A stretch of DNA of 61,904 nt from positions 1 through 61,904 of the forward strand of contig CBDUZZ010000020.1 of assembly GCA_965371855.1 (NCBI GenBank), read 5' to 3'. The notes under the pieces were generated by a model that saw nothing but the letters and a program-made list of their open reading frames with translations, was not told the DNA's origin and did no database searches. Shown piece by piece: positions 46,641 to 56,499 of this stretch. The stretch is from JAADEM01 sp965371855 (GTDB lineage: Bacteria; Bacteroidota; Bacteroidia; Bacteroidales; Marinilabiliaceae). The position numbers were made by a program, and so were the translations under genes. The stretch's first letter is position 1, and each line of letters begins with the position of its first letter.

Positions 46641-46818
46641 TTGGAAAGAAGGCATTGCACTTGAAGGGCCCGATTCGGATGCTTTGAATGGAAAAAATCG
46701 CCAAAAAGATGGCAAAGGTATCCACTTTAGTGGTCAGGGTTTACGATCCCATACAAATTGTTGGGTGCAAAAAGTTGCACCGTGGCTCGAAACTCAACTA
46801 AGTAATAATGAGAATTAA
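46641..46818 (+). pseudogene. C-terminal fragment of a SASA-type esterase, copy 2
   Basis: The frame is open from TGG at 46642 through WKEGIALEGPDSDALNGKN, DGKGIHFSGQGLRSH and VQKVAPWLETQL to TAA at 46816. Unlike copy 1 there is no frameshift, but the N-terminal three quarters are absent. Only the last 58 codons of the esterase remain, joined to the fucosidase fragment. The spacer 46484-46833 is filled by these two remnants. Confidence 0.8.
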
Positions 46819-46833
46819 TAAATATGTTTTAAT

Positions 46834-48660
46834 ATGAAATCAATTAACATGAAAGGAATAGCGTTTATTATTGCTATTGTAATTTTGAATTCGGGCATTC
46901 TTAATGCCCAGGAAGATATCTCGAAAGACTCCAGGATGCAATGGTGGAAAGATGCTCGGTTTGGTATGTTTATACACTGGGGATTGTACGCAGTTCCTGC
47001 CGGCGAATGGAAAGGAAAAGAGGTTGGGCGTATTGGCGAATGGATTATGAGTAATGCAAAAATACCTGCCGTAGAATATCGCCAACTGGCTAAACAGTTT
47101 AACCCGGTAAAATTCGATGCTAAAGCTTTTGTGAAAGTGGCAAAAGATGCCGGCATGAAATACATCACCATCACATCGAAACATCACGATGGTTTTGCCA
47201 TGTTTAAATCGAATGCAACCGATTACAACATTGTTGATGCAACACCTTACGGAAAAGATGTGATAAAAGCACTTGCTGACGAGTGTCACAAACAAGGCAT
47301 TAAAATCTGTTTCTATTACTCGCAGTCGCGCGATTGGAATGAAGTGGGCGGACTGGGAAATACATGGGATAAATTTCCCGATAATAGTAAGTTTCAGGAA
47401 TATCTCGACACAAAAGTAAAGCCACAACTTACCGAGTTGCTTACCAATTATGGTGAAGTAGGAATGATTTGGTTCGATACGCCAATGAGTATCAATTTCG
47501 ACCAGGCAAGCGAGTTAAAAGCACTGGTACGCAAACTTCAACCAAAATGTATTATTAGTGGCCGTCTTGGCGGTGGAGTAGAACCCGACTACATTTCAAC
47601 GGGCGATAATGTTGTGCCAGCAGGAGTTTTTCCCGGTTACTGGGAAGTTCCGGCTACTTTAAATAATACCTGGGGATTCAAGAAAAACGACCACAACTGG
47701 AAAGACCCTTCCAAAGTTGTGCCCATGTTATTTGATATTGCAAGTAAAGGTGGAAATTACCTGTTGAACGTTGGTCCCACTGCCGAAGGTGTGATACCAG
47801 AAGCATCGGTGAAAATTTTACAGGAAGTTGGAAACTGGATGAAGGTCAATGAAGAAGCTATTTACGAAACAAATGCCTCTCCATACAAAACAGAATTTCC
47901 ATGGGGAGGTATTACTACCAAGGGGAACAAATTGTATCTCGGCTTTTTGTCATGGCCCAAAAATGGAGAGGTTGTTTTAGACGGTCTGAGAACCAAAGTG
48001 AAAAGGATTTATTTTTTAGCAGACAAACAGCAAAACGGGTTGACATTTGAGCAAAGTTTTATACCCTCTATCGTGCACAACCGTTTAAAAATAAACCTTC
48101 CTGAAAACGCTCCCGACAAATATGTCTCAGTTGTGGTGGTTGAAACTGAAACATTTCCCGAAGTTGACGATATTCCTGCACAGGAGGCAGACGGTCGGGT
48201 GTTTATTACTGCCGGATATGCCAACCCGATAAAGAATGGCAAACCTGCTAAATTGAAATTGCTTGGACGCGGTGGCGGAATCGAAGGATGGAAAGATACA
48301 AATACCATTCTTTACTGGCAGTTTAAAATTGAGCAACCCGGCACTTACAATCTCAATATTATCTCGAACGAAACAGGTAGCCACGGGCATCCCGTTTGGC
48401 AGGGTGGGCATATTATTGATGTGGAATGTAACGGACAAAAACAGCAAATTAAAATAACGGCAGACGAAAAAGTCTATAACCCACGGGGAATATATTGGAA
48501 AAAGATATATACTCATGGAGAGTTAGTAACATTTGATACGCCGGGAGTTTATTCAATAAGTATTGATCCGCTATCTTTTAATAAGTTGCAGGAAGGCGGG
48601 CGTTTCAGAGGGTTTACACTTAGTGGCATTGAATTAATTAAGAAGAAAATTATTCAGTAA
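46834..48660 (+). CDS. GH29 alpha-L-fucosidase (copy C)
   Basis: A 608-residue retaining exo-alpha-L-fucosidase, closely similar to copy B from end to end. The signal peptide probably starts at the second Met (MKGIAFIIAIVILNSGILNAQ, ATG 46849). Key blocks are MQWWKDARFGMFIHWGLYAVP, TITSKHHDGFAMFKS, MIWFDTP with nucleophile Asp215, and GGNYLLNVGPTAEGVIP; the C-terminal beta-sandwich has LLGRGGGIEGW and WQGGHIIDVECNGQ. It is not followed by a beta-helix gene, unlike copy B. It is the first intact gene after the graveyard region. Confidence 0.93.
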   Translation: MKSINMKGIAFIIAIVILNSGILNAQEDISKDSRMQWWKDARFGMFIHWGLYAVPAGEWKGKEVGRIGEWIMSNAKIPAVEYRQLAKQFNPVKFDAKAFVKVAKDAGMKYITITSKHHDGFAMFKSNATDYNIVDATPYGKDVIKALADECHKQGIKICFYYSQSRDWNEVGGLGNTWDKFPDNSKFQEYLDTKVKPQLTELLTNYGEVGMIWFDTPMSINFDQASELKALVRKLQPKCIISGRLGGGVEPDYISTGDNVVPAGVFPGYWEVPATLNNTWGFKKNDHNWKDPSKVVPMLFDIASKGGNYLLNVGPTAEGVIPEASVKILQEVGNWMKVNEEAIYETNASPYKTEFPWGGITTKGNKLYLGFLSWPKNGEVVLDGLRTKVKRIYFLADKQQNGLTFEQSFIPSIVHNRLKINLPENAPDKYVSVVVVETETFPEVDDIPAQEADGRVFITAGYANPIKNGKPAKLKLLGRGGGIEGWKDTNTILYWQFKIEQPGTYNLNIISNETGSHGHPVWQGGHIIDVECNGQKQQIKITADEKVYNPRGIYWKKIYTHGELVTFDTPGVYSISIDPLSFNKLQEGGRFRGFTLSGIELIKKKIIQ

Positions 48661-49101
48661 AAGCATCAGGATTGGTTTAAGCCCCCACGCAACCATTTTA
48701 AAATTATCATATCTGTAAATTAACAGGTGAATTAATTGTTTTATAAATAATGATGATAAAACGATTTGAGGTGGCACTATAATTAAAAGGCTTTTGTTTA
48801 GGCAAATAATTTTAAAAAAATGAACGGGGGATTAAACTCAGAGCTCAGTAAATTGGAATTAAACCTGAATATAAATCGCAAGCCAATCTTTTACAAATCA
48901 CAATAAAAGCATTGTTTTTCCATGAAATATGAAGATTTACGTCAGAAAACCAGCCTGAATTTATTTTTTATTCTATTTGAATATTTGCGATTGTCCATGG
49001 AATTTTGATGCTTTTACTGAGTTCTGAAACTTATAAATCTATTTTGAAAACTTTACTTTAACCCAAAAAACTAGAATTAAAACAATTAACATTTTAAAAT
49101 C
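48661..49101. other. 441-base spacer without genes
   Basis: AT-rich sequence without a convincing reading frame, strong hairpin or T-tract terminator. Its length suggests a separate promoter for the gene at 49102, but I could not fit the Bacteroidota TTG / TAnnTTTG pattern with the right spacing by eye. Confidence 0.4.
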
Positions 49102-51672
49102 ATGAAAAAAATCTTTTTTATTTGCTTAATCGTGCTGTCTTATTTTAATGTCCATTCCCAAAAAATCATTGACAATCCAAAACATGGGATGAGTACCCTT
49201 CCCGGGAATATAACAAAAATAGAACTGTCGGATACAGCAACCATGCTGCATTTCCATGTGAAATACAAGCCGGGAAGATGGATTTCCATTCCCAAAAAAA
49301 CGTTTATACAAGATGTAAATGGTGGTGAGAAACTATTTGTAACAAAAACTGAAGGGATTCCATTGGGAGAAAAATACACGATACCCGAATCCGGTGAAGT
49401 GAGCTACAAACTATTCTTTCCAGGACTGGATAATGCGGTCAGTAAATTTGACTATGGCGAGGACAACGATAGAGGTACATGGTGTATTTACGATATTTCA
49501 ACCAGGGAGCAAGTATCCCTGTTGCCTTTAGCCCTTCAGGGAGATTGGCTCAGCATGGATGGAAGTAACGAATGGAAGGCGGGCTTGTATGCCGATAACG
49601 CTATCGTTGACCGGGCAATTTGGAATTACAAATCGGTTGAAAAGAAAAAGATAATTTACACTATTGTCCTTGAAAAAGAAGGCACTGTAAAAACCTTATA
49701 TGCCAAAATTAATAAAGACGAATCGGTAGGAATTGGAACAGCGAAAGACAAACTTACACCCTGCAAGCTTGAAAAAACAAACAACCCCGGTTATGTGCCC
49801 GTTGATGATGAACTTTACTCTTCGTCTGCACTTTTCTCGTTAGATTCTGTTACCTATTCTGGTATAATTAAAGGATATACCCCAAGGAGTGGAAAGAAAA
49901 CCGGGATTATTCATGTAAACAATATCTTTACAGGAAATCAGGATTCTTATACAGTTCCGGTTTCTCCGGATGGGAGTTTTTCTGTAAAATTTATAAGCCC
50001 ATATCCCCAGGTTATATTTACCCGAATGCCGTATAACAACTCTTCTGTCTTTGTGGAACCGGGAAAAGAATCATTTCAACTAATTAATCCGGACAGGCAG
50101 CCATCTCTTTTTATGGGTGATTGTGCAAGAATAAATACTGATTTATCCATACTGCAACGCATACGCAATTTTGATTATAGAAAAATAAGCAAACATATCC
50201 TGGACATGCCTCCGGAAGAATATAAGGCTTATTGCCTTGAGGCTAAGGAAAAAGACACCAAGGCACTGGATGATATTATAAAAAAGCAATTTATTAGTAA
50301 AAAAGCACTTCAGGTAAAAAAACTTGATATTGAATATAGTGCTATGAAAAATATGCTCAGTTATGAGATGAACATAAGATCTGCACTCTATAAGGCTGCC
50401 AAAAAAAACGGAGATACTGAAAGCTCTCCGCCAAAAGAATATGAGCTGAAAGAAGAGTATTACGAGTTTATCTCCACATCATCTCTTCAAAACGAATTGG
50501 CTGTATTGTCGTCAGGTTATAAAAGTTTTATAAACAGGTTGATGTTTGTGAAGTTATTCAGGGCTGGAAGCGTACTGCACTTAACTACATTTGAAGCAGC
50601 AAAGTTGATGCAAGCATCCGGCATAGGATTATCGGCTGAAGAGTGGGAAATGGCAGAAGTAAAAAAGACAATTGAAACCCCGAAAATGTTAAAAAAGAAT
50701 GCAGACTTTATGAAAAAGTACGGCAATCAAATAAATGTTTTCATAAAAAAACATATGGCTATTTATCAGGAATTAATGAAACAGGTAGAAAAACCTGATG
50801 ACATACTCCTGAGCATTTCCGAACAAGTTGAGCGTGCAGGGAAAGAATTGACAACGGAAGAACATGAAATGTGCCTTGCATCAAAAACGATACGAACAGG
50901 CGATGAAATGGAGCGAAGCAAAGCATTTGCTAAAAAATATGCTTTGCCTATTGAATCATTCAACAAAAAGTATCTACCCTTCGCAAAAAAGCATAGGAAA
51001 AACTATTATAAAAATTTCAGAGATGAAAAGATGAGCGAAGTATTTGGCATTGAGACCTGTTTTGCTTTTGATGTGATCACTGCCCAAACGGCATGCCGCA
51101 AGTTGGAATCTGAATTTATGCCCTATGCCGATGAGCAGTTGGCAGATATTCAGAAAACGATAAGCCATCCTTTTGTCGCCAGCTACATTTCAATCGAAAA
51201 CAAAAACACCATAGCCAAAATAGAAGCCAACAAAAGCAAGAAAGGATTTGTGGTACATGACACGCCAATAACTGAAGCCGACAAATTGTTTGATTCGATA
51301 ATGGTCAAATTTCGTGGCAAGGTAGTCTATGTTGATTTCTGGGCTACTTGGTGCGGACCGTGCCGGTCTGGCATTAAACGAATTGCTCCGCTCAAAGAGG
51401 AGATGAAAGATGAGGATGTGGCATTTGTCTATATCACCAACCAAACTTCCCCTGAAAAAACGTACAATAACATGATACCGGATATTAAAGGAGAGCATTT
51501 TAGAGTTACACCGGATGAGTGGAACTACCTTGTTGGGAAATTTAACATCTCCGGTATTCCTCATTATGCCCTGGTAAACACGGAAGGAAAAATTGTGAAA
51601 TACAAAATGGGACATAATAGCTACGAAAAGCTTAAAAAAATAATCGAAGAACAGATGAGTGATAGTCTATAA
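49102..51672 (+). CDS. Exported thioredoxin-fold (TlpA-like) oxidoreductase with long N-terminal region
   Basis: An 856-residue periplasmic or surface protein (signal about 1-19, ending VHSQ). Only the last 150 residues are a thioredoxin domain: VVYVDFWATWCGPCRSG with active-site Cys751 and Cys754, then the cis-Pro region ISGIPHYALV. Residues about 260-340 form a small beta domain typical of Bacteroidota TlpA-like proteins (DUF4369-like: IIKGYTPRSGKKTG, VPVSPDGSFSVKF). Between them is a helical region holding two related segments (SGIGLSAEEWEMAEVKKTIE at about 510 and AGKELTTEEHEMCLASKTIR at about 578). Such proteins reduce or oxidise disulfides or repair exported proteins. Whether it serves the PUL or is a bystander is unclear. 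Confidence 0.85.
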   Translation: MKKIFFICLIVLSYFNVHSQKIIDNPKHGMSTLPGNITKIELSDTATMLHFHVKYKPGRWISIPKKTFIQDVNGGEKLFVTKTEGIPLGEKYTIPESGEVSYKLFFPGLDNAVSKFDYGEDNDRGTWCIYDISTREQVSLLPLALQGDWLSMDGSNEWKAGLYADNAIVDRAIWNYKSVEKKKIIYTIVLEKEGTVKTLYAKINKDESVGIGTAKDKLTPCKLEKTNNPGYVPVDDELYSSSALFSLDSVTYSGIIKGYTPRSGKKTGIIHVNNIFTGNQDSYTVPVSPDGSFSVKFISPYPQVIFTRMPYNNSSVFVEPGKESFQLINPDRQPSLFMGDCARINTDLSILQRIRNFDYRKISKHILDMPPEEYKAYCLEAKEKDTKALDDIIKKQFISKKALQVKKLDIEYSAMKNMLSYEMNIRSALYKAAKKNGDTESSPPKEYELKEEYYEFISTSSLQNELAVLSSGYKSFINRLMFVKLFRAGSVLHLTTFEAAKLMQASGIGLSAEEWEMAEVKKTIETPKMLKKNADFMKKYGNQINVFIKKHMAIYQELMKQVEKPDDILLSISEQVERAGKELTTEEHEMCLASKTIRTGDEMERSKAFAKKYALPIESFNKKYLPFAKKHRKNYYKNFRDEKMSEVFGIETCFAFDVITAQTACRKLESEFMPYADEQLADIQKTISHPFVASYISIENKNTIAKIEANKSKKGFVVHDTPITEADKLFDSIMVKFRGKVVYVDFWATWCGPCRSGIKRIAPLKEEMKDEDVAFVYITNQTSPEKTYNNMIPDIKGEHFRVTPDEWNYLVGKFNISGIPHYALVNTEGKIVKYKMGHNSYEKLKKIIEEQMSDSL

Positions 51673-51723
51673 ACTTTACTGAATTAATATATTTCAACCT
51701 TAAAATTAAAGCTTTATTTTTCT

Positions 51724-54105
51724 ATGAAAAAAATTAAAATCACTCTCATTACCCTTCTTTTTGCAATCTCAGGATTTGCTCAGGAGTATTCATACAAAGA
51801 CGTAACAAAAACCAATCTGCCCCAGGATCTCAATGTGCATAGCATGGATTCTGAATTTCTTGATGTTGATGAAGATGGCGATCTTGATGTGGTTATTGCC
51901 GTTGAAGGCGGTAAAAATTTACTGCTACTTAACGATGGTAAAGGAAACTTTACACACAGTTATGCTTTAACCGACAGGGTAGAGGATAGTGAAGATATTG
52001 GAATTGCTGATTTTAATGGTGACGGGCATGTCGACATCCTTTTTGTAGCCGAAGACACTAAAACCAACGAACTCTATTTTGGCGATGGTAAAGGGAATTT
52101 TACACCTGTAAACGCGCGTATTTTTATTCACGACAGGTCGAATGCTGTATTTGTTGAAGACCTCAATCTTGATGGTTCGCCTGATATTATTATTGGCAGT
52201 TCAATTGCAAAAGATAGCGAGGGAATAAACCGTTTTTTAATAAACGACGGTAAAGGAAATTTTACCGATGAAACAGAAAAACGTATCCCGATGATTAAAG
52301 ACGATACTCAGGATCTGATTATGGGCGATGTTAATGGCGATGGTTTTCCTGATTTGGTAGTTGCCAACGAAGATGAGAACCGAATGTATTTTAATAGAGG
52401 TGACGGTACATTTACCGATGAGTCGCATCGGTTGAATATCAGAAAAGGCGTACGCGAAGTAACACGCGAAGTATGCCTTAGCGATGTGGATGTTGACGGA
52501 GACCTCGATATTGTTTTTTTTAATACTGCCGGAGATAAACAAACCCGCCTGTTTATAAACGACGGCAAGGGTAATTTTACAGATGAAACAGACAGCAGGA
52601 TACCCAAAGACAACTCACGAACATGGGATGGCGGAATGTATGATGTGAATAACGACGGCTTACCTGATATTATTACGGCAAATTCAGATGGTAAGGTTAG
52701 TGGTGAACTATATGGAGTGTACTTAAATGACGGGCGCGGATATTTCGTAAATCAAACTTCCATGGTTTTCCCTCCATCAGTAAAAGGTTCGGGTTGGGAT
52801 GTGGAAGCGGCAGACCTGAACAATGACGGATTGCTCGATTTTTACCTCTGTGCCCGTGCCAACAATAAAGATGGTTCGTGGAGCCAGGATCTGCTTCTGT
52901 TTGGTGAGCCGGGTAAAGCTACGAAAGTGGGAAAAACACAGCCCATTAGTTCCGACAGAAAACAGTTTCCAACACTGGCAACGTCCGATTATCACATTAT
53001 GCGAGGCAATTTGAATAATTCGCTTATGAAAATTGAACAGGGGCGAAAAAAAATAAGGGTTGCTTTTGTTGGCGGCTCAATTACCAACATGAAAGGTTGG
53101 CGTTACATGATGCAAAACTACCTGCAAAACCGTTTTCCTAAAACTGAATTTGATTTTATACAGGCAGGTGTACCGTCAATGGGATCTACCTCCGATGCAT
53201 TTCGTTTTAGCAGAGATGTTGTTTTTAATGGCCCTGTTGACCTGATATTTATTGAGGCTGCGGTAAACGACAACCGAAAAGGTAAAACTGATGAAGAGAT
53301 TCGGCGTGGAATGGAGGGAATGGTGCGCCATGCACGTTATGTTGGGCCTGCCACCGATATTATTTTTATGTATTTTGTAGATCAGGATAAAATTGAAGAT
53401 TACAAAAATGATAAAGTGCCACATGTAATTGCCGATCACGAAAGTGTGGCAAAGTACTACAACATACCTGCAATTAACCTGGCGAAAGAGGTGGCAGAAC
53501 GAATAGATGCAGGAGAAATAACTTGGAATAAAGATATTAGAAGTGTTCATGTAGCACTTCCCGGTCAGCGGATTTATCGTAATTCGATGATTAATTTTCT
53601 GGAGAATATGTGGAAAGACGGGCTGTCGAAAGAGGATAAAATTGTTGAATATACCATTCCTGAAAAATTGGATGATGGTTGTTACGACCGTGGATATTTT
53701 GTCGATGCTACAAAGTTAGATCCAATCGATGGTTGGAAATATTACGAAATATGGGATCCTGAATTTAAGGTTGGAACTCGTCGGAATTATTATCATGTAC
53801 CGATGCTTATTGGCAGCTATCCGGGAAAAATTTTTACATTCGAATTTGAAGGAAATGCAGTTGGTATCTTAGATGTTTCAGGCCCCAATGCCGGAATTAT
53901 TGAATACCGGATTGACAAAGGCGAGTGGGGAAAGCTGGATCTTTTTAACAAATACAGCAGCCGATTATATCTGCCGTGGTATTTTACCCTCGGCGCAGGC
54001 TTGCACCCCGGTCATCATAAATTAGAAATCAGAATGGCATCAGAAAAAAATCCTGACAGCAAAGGGAATGTTTGTCATTTAAGGTATTTTTATGTGAATA
54101 GATAA
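51724..54105 (+). CDS. FG-GAP/VCBS beta-propeller fused to an SGNH esterase
   Basis: An exported 793-residue protein (signal about 1-19, ending GFAQ). Residues about 25-400 contain seven calcium-loop repeats of the DxNxDGxxD type (DVDEDGDLDV, DFNGDGHVDI, DLNLDGSPDI, DVNGDGFPDL, DVDVDGDLDI, DVNNDGLPDI, DLNNDGLLDF), matching a seven-bladed propeller likely to bind the glycan or surface. Residues about 440-640 are an SGNH hydrolase: VAFVGGSITN (Ser452), AAVNDN (Asn515, Asp516) and VHVALPG (His609). The usual Asp three residues before the His is not there. A C-terminal beta-sandwich follows. It probably de-acylates the bound polysaccharide. Confidence 0.8.
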   Translation: MKKIKITLITLLFAISGFAQEYSYKDVTKTNLPQDLNVHSMDSEFLDVDEDGDLDVVIAVEGGKNLLLLNDGKGNFTHSYALTDRVEDSEDIGIADFNGDGHVDILFVAEDTKTNELYFGDGKGNFTPVNARIFIHDRSNAVFVEDLNLDGSPDIIIGSSIAKDSEGINRFLINDGKGNFTDETEKRIPMIKDDTQDLIMGDVNGDGFPDLVVANEDENRMYFNRGDGTFTDESHRLNIRKGVREVTREVCLSDVDVDGDLDIVFFNTAGDKQTRLFINDGKGNFTDETDSRIPKDNSRTWDGGMYDVNNDGLPDIITANSDGKVSGELYGVYLNDGRGYFVNQTSMVFPPSVKGSGWDVEAADLNNDGLLDFYLCARANNKDGSWSQDLLLFGEPGKATKVGKTQPISSDRKQFPTLATSDYHIMRGNLNNSLMKIEQGRKKIRVAFVGGSITNMKGWRYMMQNYLQNRFPKTEFDFIQAGVPSMGSTSDAFRFSRDVVFNGPVDLIFIEAAVNDNRKGKTDEEIRRGMEGMVRHARYVGPATDIIFMYFVDQDKIEDYKNDKVPHVIADHESVAKYYNIPAINLAKEVAERIDAGEITWNKDIRSVHVALPGQRIYRNSMINFLENMWKDGLSKEDKIVEYTIPEKLDDGCYDRGYFVDATKLDPIDGWKYYEIWDPEFKVGTRRNYYHVPMLIGSYPGKIFTFEFEGNAVGILDVSGPNAGIIEYRIDKGEWGKLDLFNKYSSRLYLPWYFTLGAGLHPGHHKLEIRMASEKNPDSKGNVCHLRYFYVNR

Positions 54106-54198
54106 AGTATCATTCATTAAAACTATTTTTGCTTTTAAGTTTACGAAAAGAGACAGCCTCGTAATGGAGAAAAATTACAAATAATTTAAAATTTATAA

Positions 54199-55638
54199 AT
54201 GAAAAATATAAAACTTTTAGTTGCAGCAATTATTCTTTCTATTGTTTTTTGTTCATGCACTTACGATTTAAAAAAGAAGAATATTAAAAATGATTCTCCG
54301 AACATAATTCTTATAATGGCCGACGATTTGGGGTGGGGTGATCCTGCTTACAATGGCAATCCCATTAGTAAAACCCCGAATCTGGACAACATGGCTGCCG
54401 AGGGAGTTGTGTTTAATCGGTTTTATGCTTCGTCGCCGGTTTGCTCTCCTACACGCGGAAGTTGTATTACTGGTCGCCATCCCTATCGTTATGGTATTTT
54501 TTATGCCAATGTTGGGCACATGCAAAAGCAGGAATTTACACTTGCCGAGGCACTTAAATCTAAAGGTTACATAACCGGGCATTTCGGAAAATGGCATCTG
54601 GGGACTTTAACTAAAACCGAAAAAGATGCTAACCGTGGAGGAAAACTTCATGATACTCTGAATTATTCCCCTCCTTGGGAAAACGGATTCGATGAATGTT
54701 TCTCTACCGAATCGAAAGTGCCTACATGGAATCCGATGTTGGTTCCTCCCAAAAAAGGGGAGAGTGAGGGAATAACAACAGAAGGAAAACCATATGGTAC
54801 TGCTTATTGGACAGGCCCCGGGCAAAAAGCAACCGATAATCTCGAAGGCGATGACTCTCGTGTAATAATGGACAGGGTTATCCCTTTTATCGAAAAGGCA
54901 TCAAAAAACGAAAAGCCGTTTTTTACTGTTGTATGGTTTCATACACCGCACCTTCCGGTTCTTACAGGCGAAAAATATACAAGTTTGTATAAAGAACATT
55001 CCCCCGATATTCAACACTATTATGGTTGTATCTCTGCTATGGATGAGCAGATTGGAAGATTACAAACTTTTCTGAAAGAACAAAATGAATATGATAACAC
55101 GGTAATATTTTTCACCAGCGACAATGGTCCGGAAGGGAGAACAAGAAAAGGAAGGACCCAGGGAACTGCCGGAGATTTTAGGGGCAGAAAGCGTTCGTTA
55201 TACGAAGGTGGCGTTCGTGTGCCGGGATTAATGACCTGGCCGGCAGTAATAAAAAACCATAGAGAAACCGATATTCCTTTCAGCACGTTAGATTATTTTC
55301 CTACAGTTATGGATATTACCGGGTTTACTAACACATCGCAACCAAAACCCATTGATGGAATTAGTATGATGCCATTTATTGAGGGTGAAATGAAAGAACG
55401 ACCTGTCCCTATTGGTTTCGAATCTCGTAAACAACAGGCATTTATGAACAATCAATATAAAATTTACAGCAGTGATGAGGGCGAACATTTCGAGTTGTAC
55501 GATATTGTAAATGATAAAAGGGAGACCACTGATATTTCTGAAAAACATCCTGAAATTGTAAAGGAGTTATCCGGGCAGCTTCTGGAATGGAGGCAATCTT
55601 GCAAAAATAGTTTTGCAGGGAATGATTATCATGAATAA
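54199..55638 (+). CDS. Type I (S1) sulfatase, lipoprotein
   Basis: Formylglycine-dependent sulfatase of 479 residues. The lipobox is VFCSCTY (Cys about 20), followed by the metal-site start IILIMADDLGWGDPAYNG and the maturation motif CSPTR (Cys82 to Arg86) in SSPVCSPTRGSCITGRHPYR. Others are GHFGKWHLGT, VWFHTPHLPV and FTSDNGPEGRTRKG. It should remove exo-positioned sulfate esters in the periplasm. It lies 93 bases after the propeller/esterase gene. A strong inverted repeat starts at its stop codon. Confidence 0.95.
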   Translation: MKNIKLLVAAIILSIVFCSCTYDLKKKNIKNDSPNIILIMADDLGWGDPAYNGNPISKTPNLDNMAAEGVVFNRFYASSPVCSPTRGSCITGRHPYRYGIFYANVGHMQKQEFTLAEALKSKGYITGHFGKWHLGTLTKTEKDANRGGKLHDTLNYSPPWENGFDECFSTESKVPTWNPMLVPPKKGESEGITTEGKPYGTAYWTGPGQKATDNLEGDDSRVIMDRVIPFIEKASKNEKPFFTVVWFHTPHLPVLTGEKYTSLYKEHSPDIQHYYGCISAMDEQIGRLQTFLKEQNEYDNTVIFFTSDNGPEGRTRKGRTQGTAGDFRGRKRSLYEGGVRVPGLMTWPAVIKNHRETDIPFSTLDYFPTVMDITGFTNTSQPKPIDGISMMPFIEGEMKERPVPIGFESRKQQAFMNNQYKIYSSDEGEHFELYDIVNDKRETTDISEKHPEIVKELSGQLLEWRQSCKNSFAGNDYHE

Positions 55639-55700
55639 ATGAGTGAATGCTTGAATAAAAATTAGGAAGGCATTATCTGTTATTGAAGCATTCACTCATT
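55638..55700. repeat. 15-bp perfect inverted repeat after the sulfatase gene
   Basis: aatgagtgaatgctt (55638-55652) and aagcattcactcatt (55686-55700) are perfect inverted copies with a 33-base loop, beginning at the last base of the sulfatase stop codon. There is no T-tract (catttaaaa follows), so it is not a standard terminator; it may be a processing site or the end of a lost mobile element. Confidence 0.6.
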
Positions 55701-55745
55701 CATTTAAAAATCCTACTAAAACGGCTAAAACTTTATATTCTACAC

Positions 55746-56348
55746 ATGATGAGAATAAGTTATAAAAAATCAATTTCATTTTTCACTTATAGCAGTAGTC
55801 TTGCAATAAAAGCAGGGCTTTTCATCTTTATACTATTTCATATTAACAGTGCATTGTTTGCGCAAATTCCATTGTGGGATACAATTCCTGAAAGTAGTAC
55901 AACAGTTCCGGTTGCAAAACAGAAAGAGTTTTATAAACCGGCAATGCAACGAATTAGTTACGATGTGCAGAATGCTAATCTGCAATTAATCAGAAGGCGA
56001 CTACCTGATACCAGAATTATTCTCACATCTGTTTTTTCGGGTGTCAATCCCAAATATAAAATCGAAGATGGAGTTATTTCGATGTTGCAGGATCACCGTG
56101 CTGTTGAAGCAGCACAAATTAAACTGCCCAATGTGTTGGGAGATAATATGGTATTGCAACGAAATTCTACATCTCCCATTTGGGGACAGGGAAAACCCGA
56201 TCAGCAATTTTCTGTTTACACTTCATGGAACGGACAGGAGTATCCTGTAAAAGTTGATAATAATGGTGGGTGGCGTGTAGATGCAACAACCGGAAATGCT
56301 GTTGGCGGAACTCCTGCCCAATCGTGGACTTCACAAAAGAATACTTAA
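55746..56348 (+). pseudogene. N-terminal fragment of a SASA-type carbohydrate esterase
   Basis: The ATG at 55746 is preferred over the upstream in-frame TTG. A signal peptide (ending LFAQ) and about 100 unassigned residues precede IKLPNVLGDNMVLQR, STSPIWGQGKPDQQFSV and NNGGWRVDAT, the N-terminal beta domain of sialate-O-acetylesterase-type enzymes. The protein then breaks off after VGGTP, where the catalytic SGNH domain should begin, and stops after 12 more residues. The remaining 200 residues lack any active-site motif. C-terminal SASA fragments lie 10-12 kb upstream. Confidence 0.75.
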
Positions 56349-56473
56349 AAGGCAGGAGAATAAAAACGGGAAAGCGGTATGTTCCTTTGAATAATATAAT
56401 GCTCCATGATGGCGATAAACTTCATATTAGTAGTACCTTGGTAACTTTGAAAGATAAACAGCAATATAGTTAA
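56322..56473 (+). pseudogene. C-terminal protein fragment following the SASA remnant
   Basis: In a second frame, FTKEYLKGRRIKTGKRY and VPLNNIMLHDGDKLHISSTL run to a stop at 56471-56473. This reads like the genuine C-terminus of another protein that I cannot name. It starts at the break point of the SASA fragment, so a deletion seems to have joined the front of one gene to the tail of another. Confidence 0.45.
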
Positions 56474-56499
56474 TAGTGAACAAAAAAAAACGAATTCAA

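Noticed and set aside
46496..46687. A 63-codon small gene
   Set aside because: It is a fusion of a GH29 fragment and out-of-frame SASA sequence, with no promoter or independent family match.
56476..56499. GTG start for the sulfatase at 56500
   Set aside because: The ATG at 56500 starts a proper lipoprotein signal; the GTG only adds eight residues, mostly charged.
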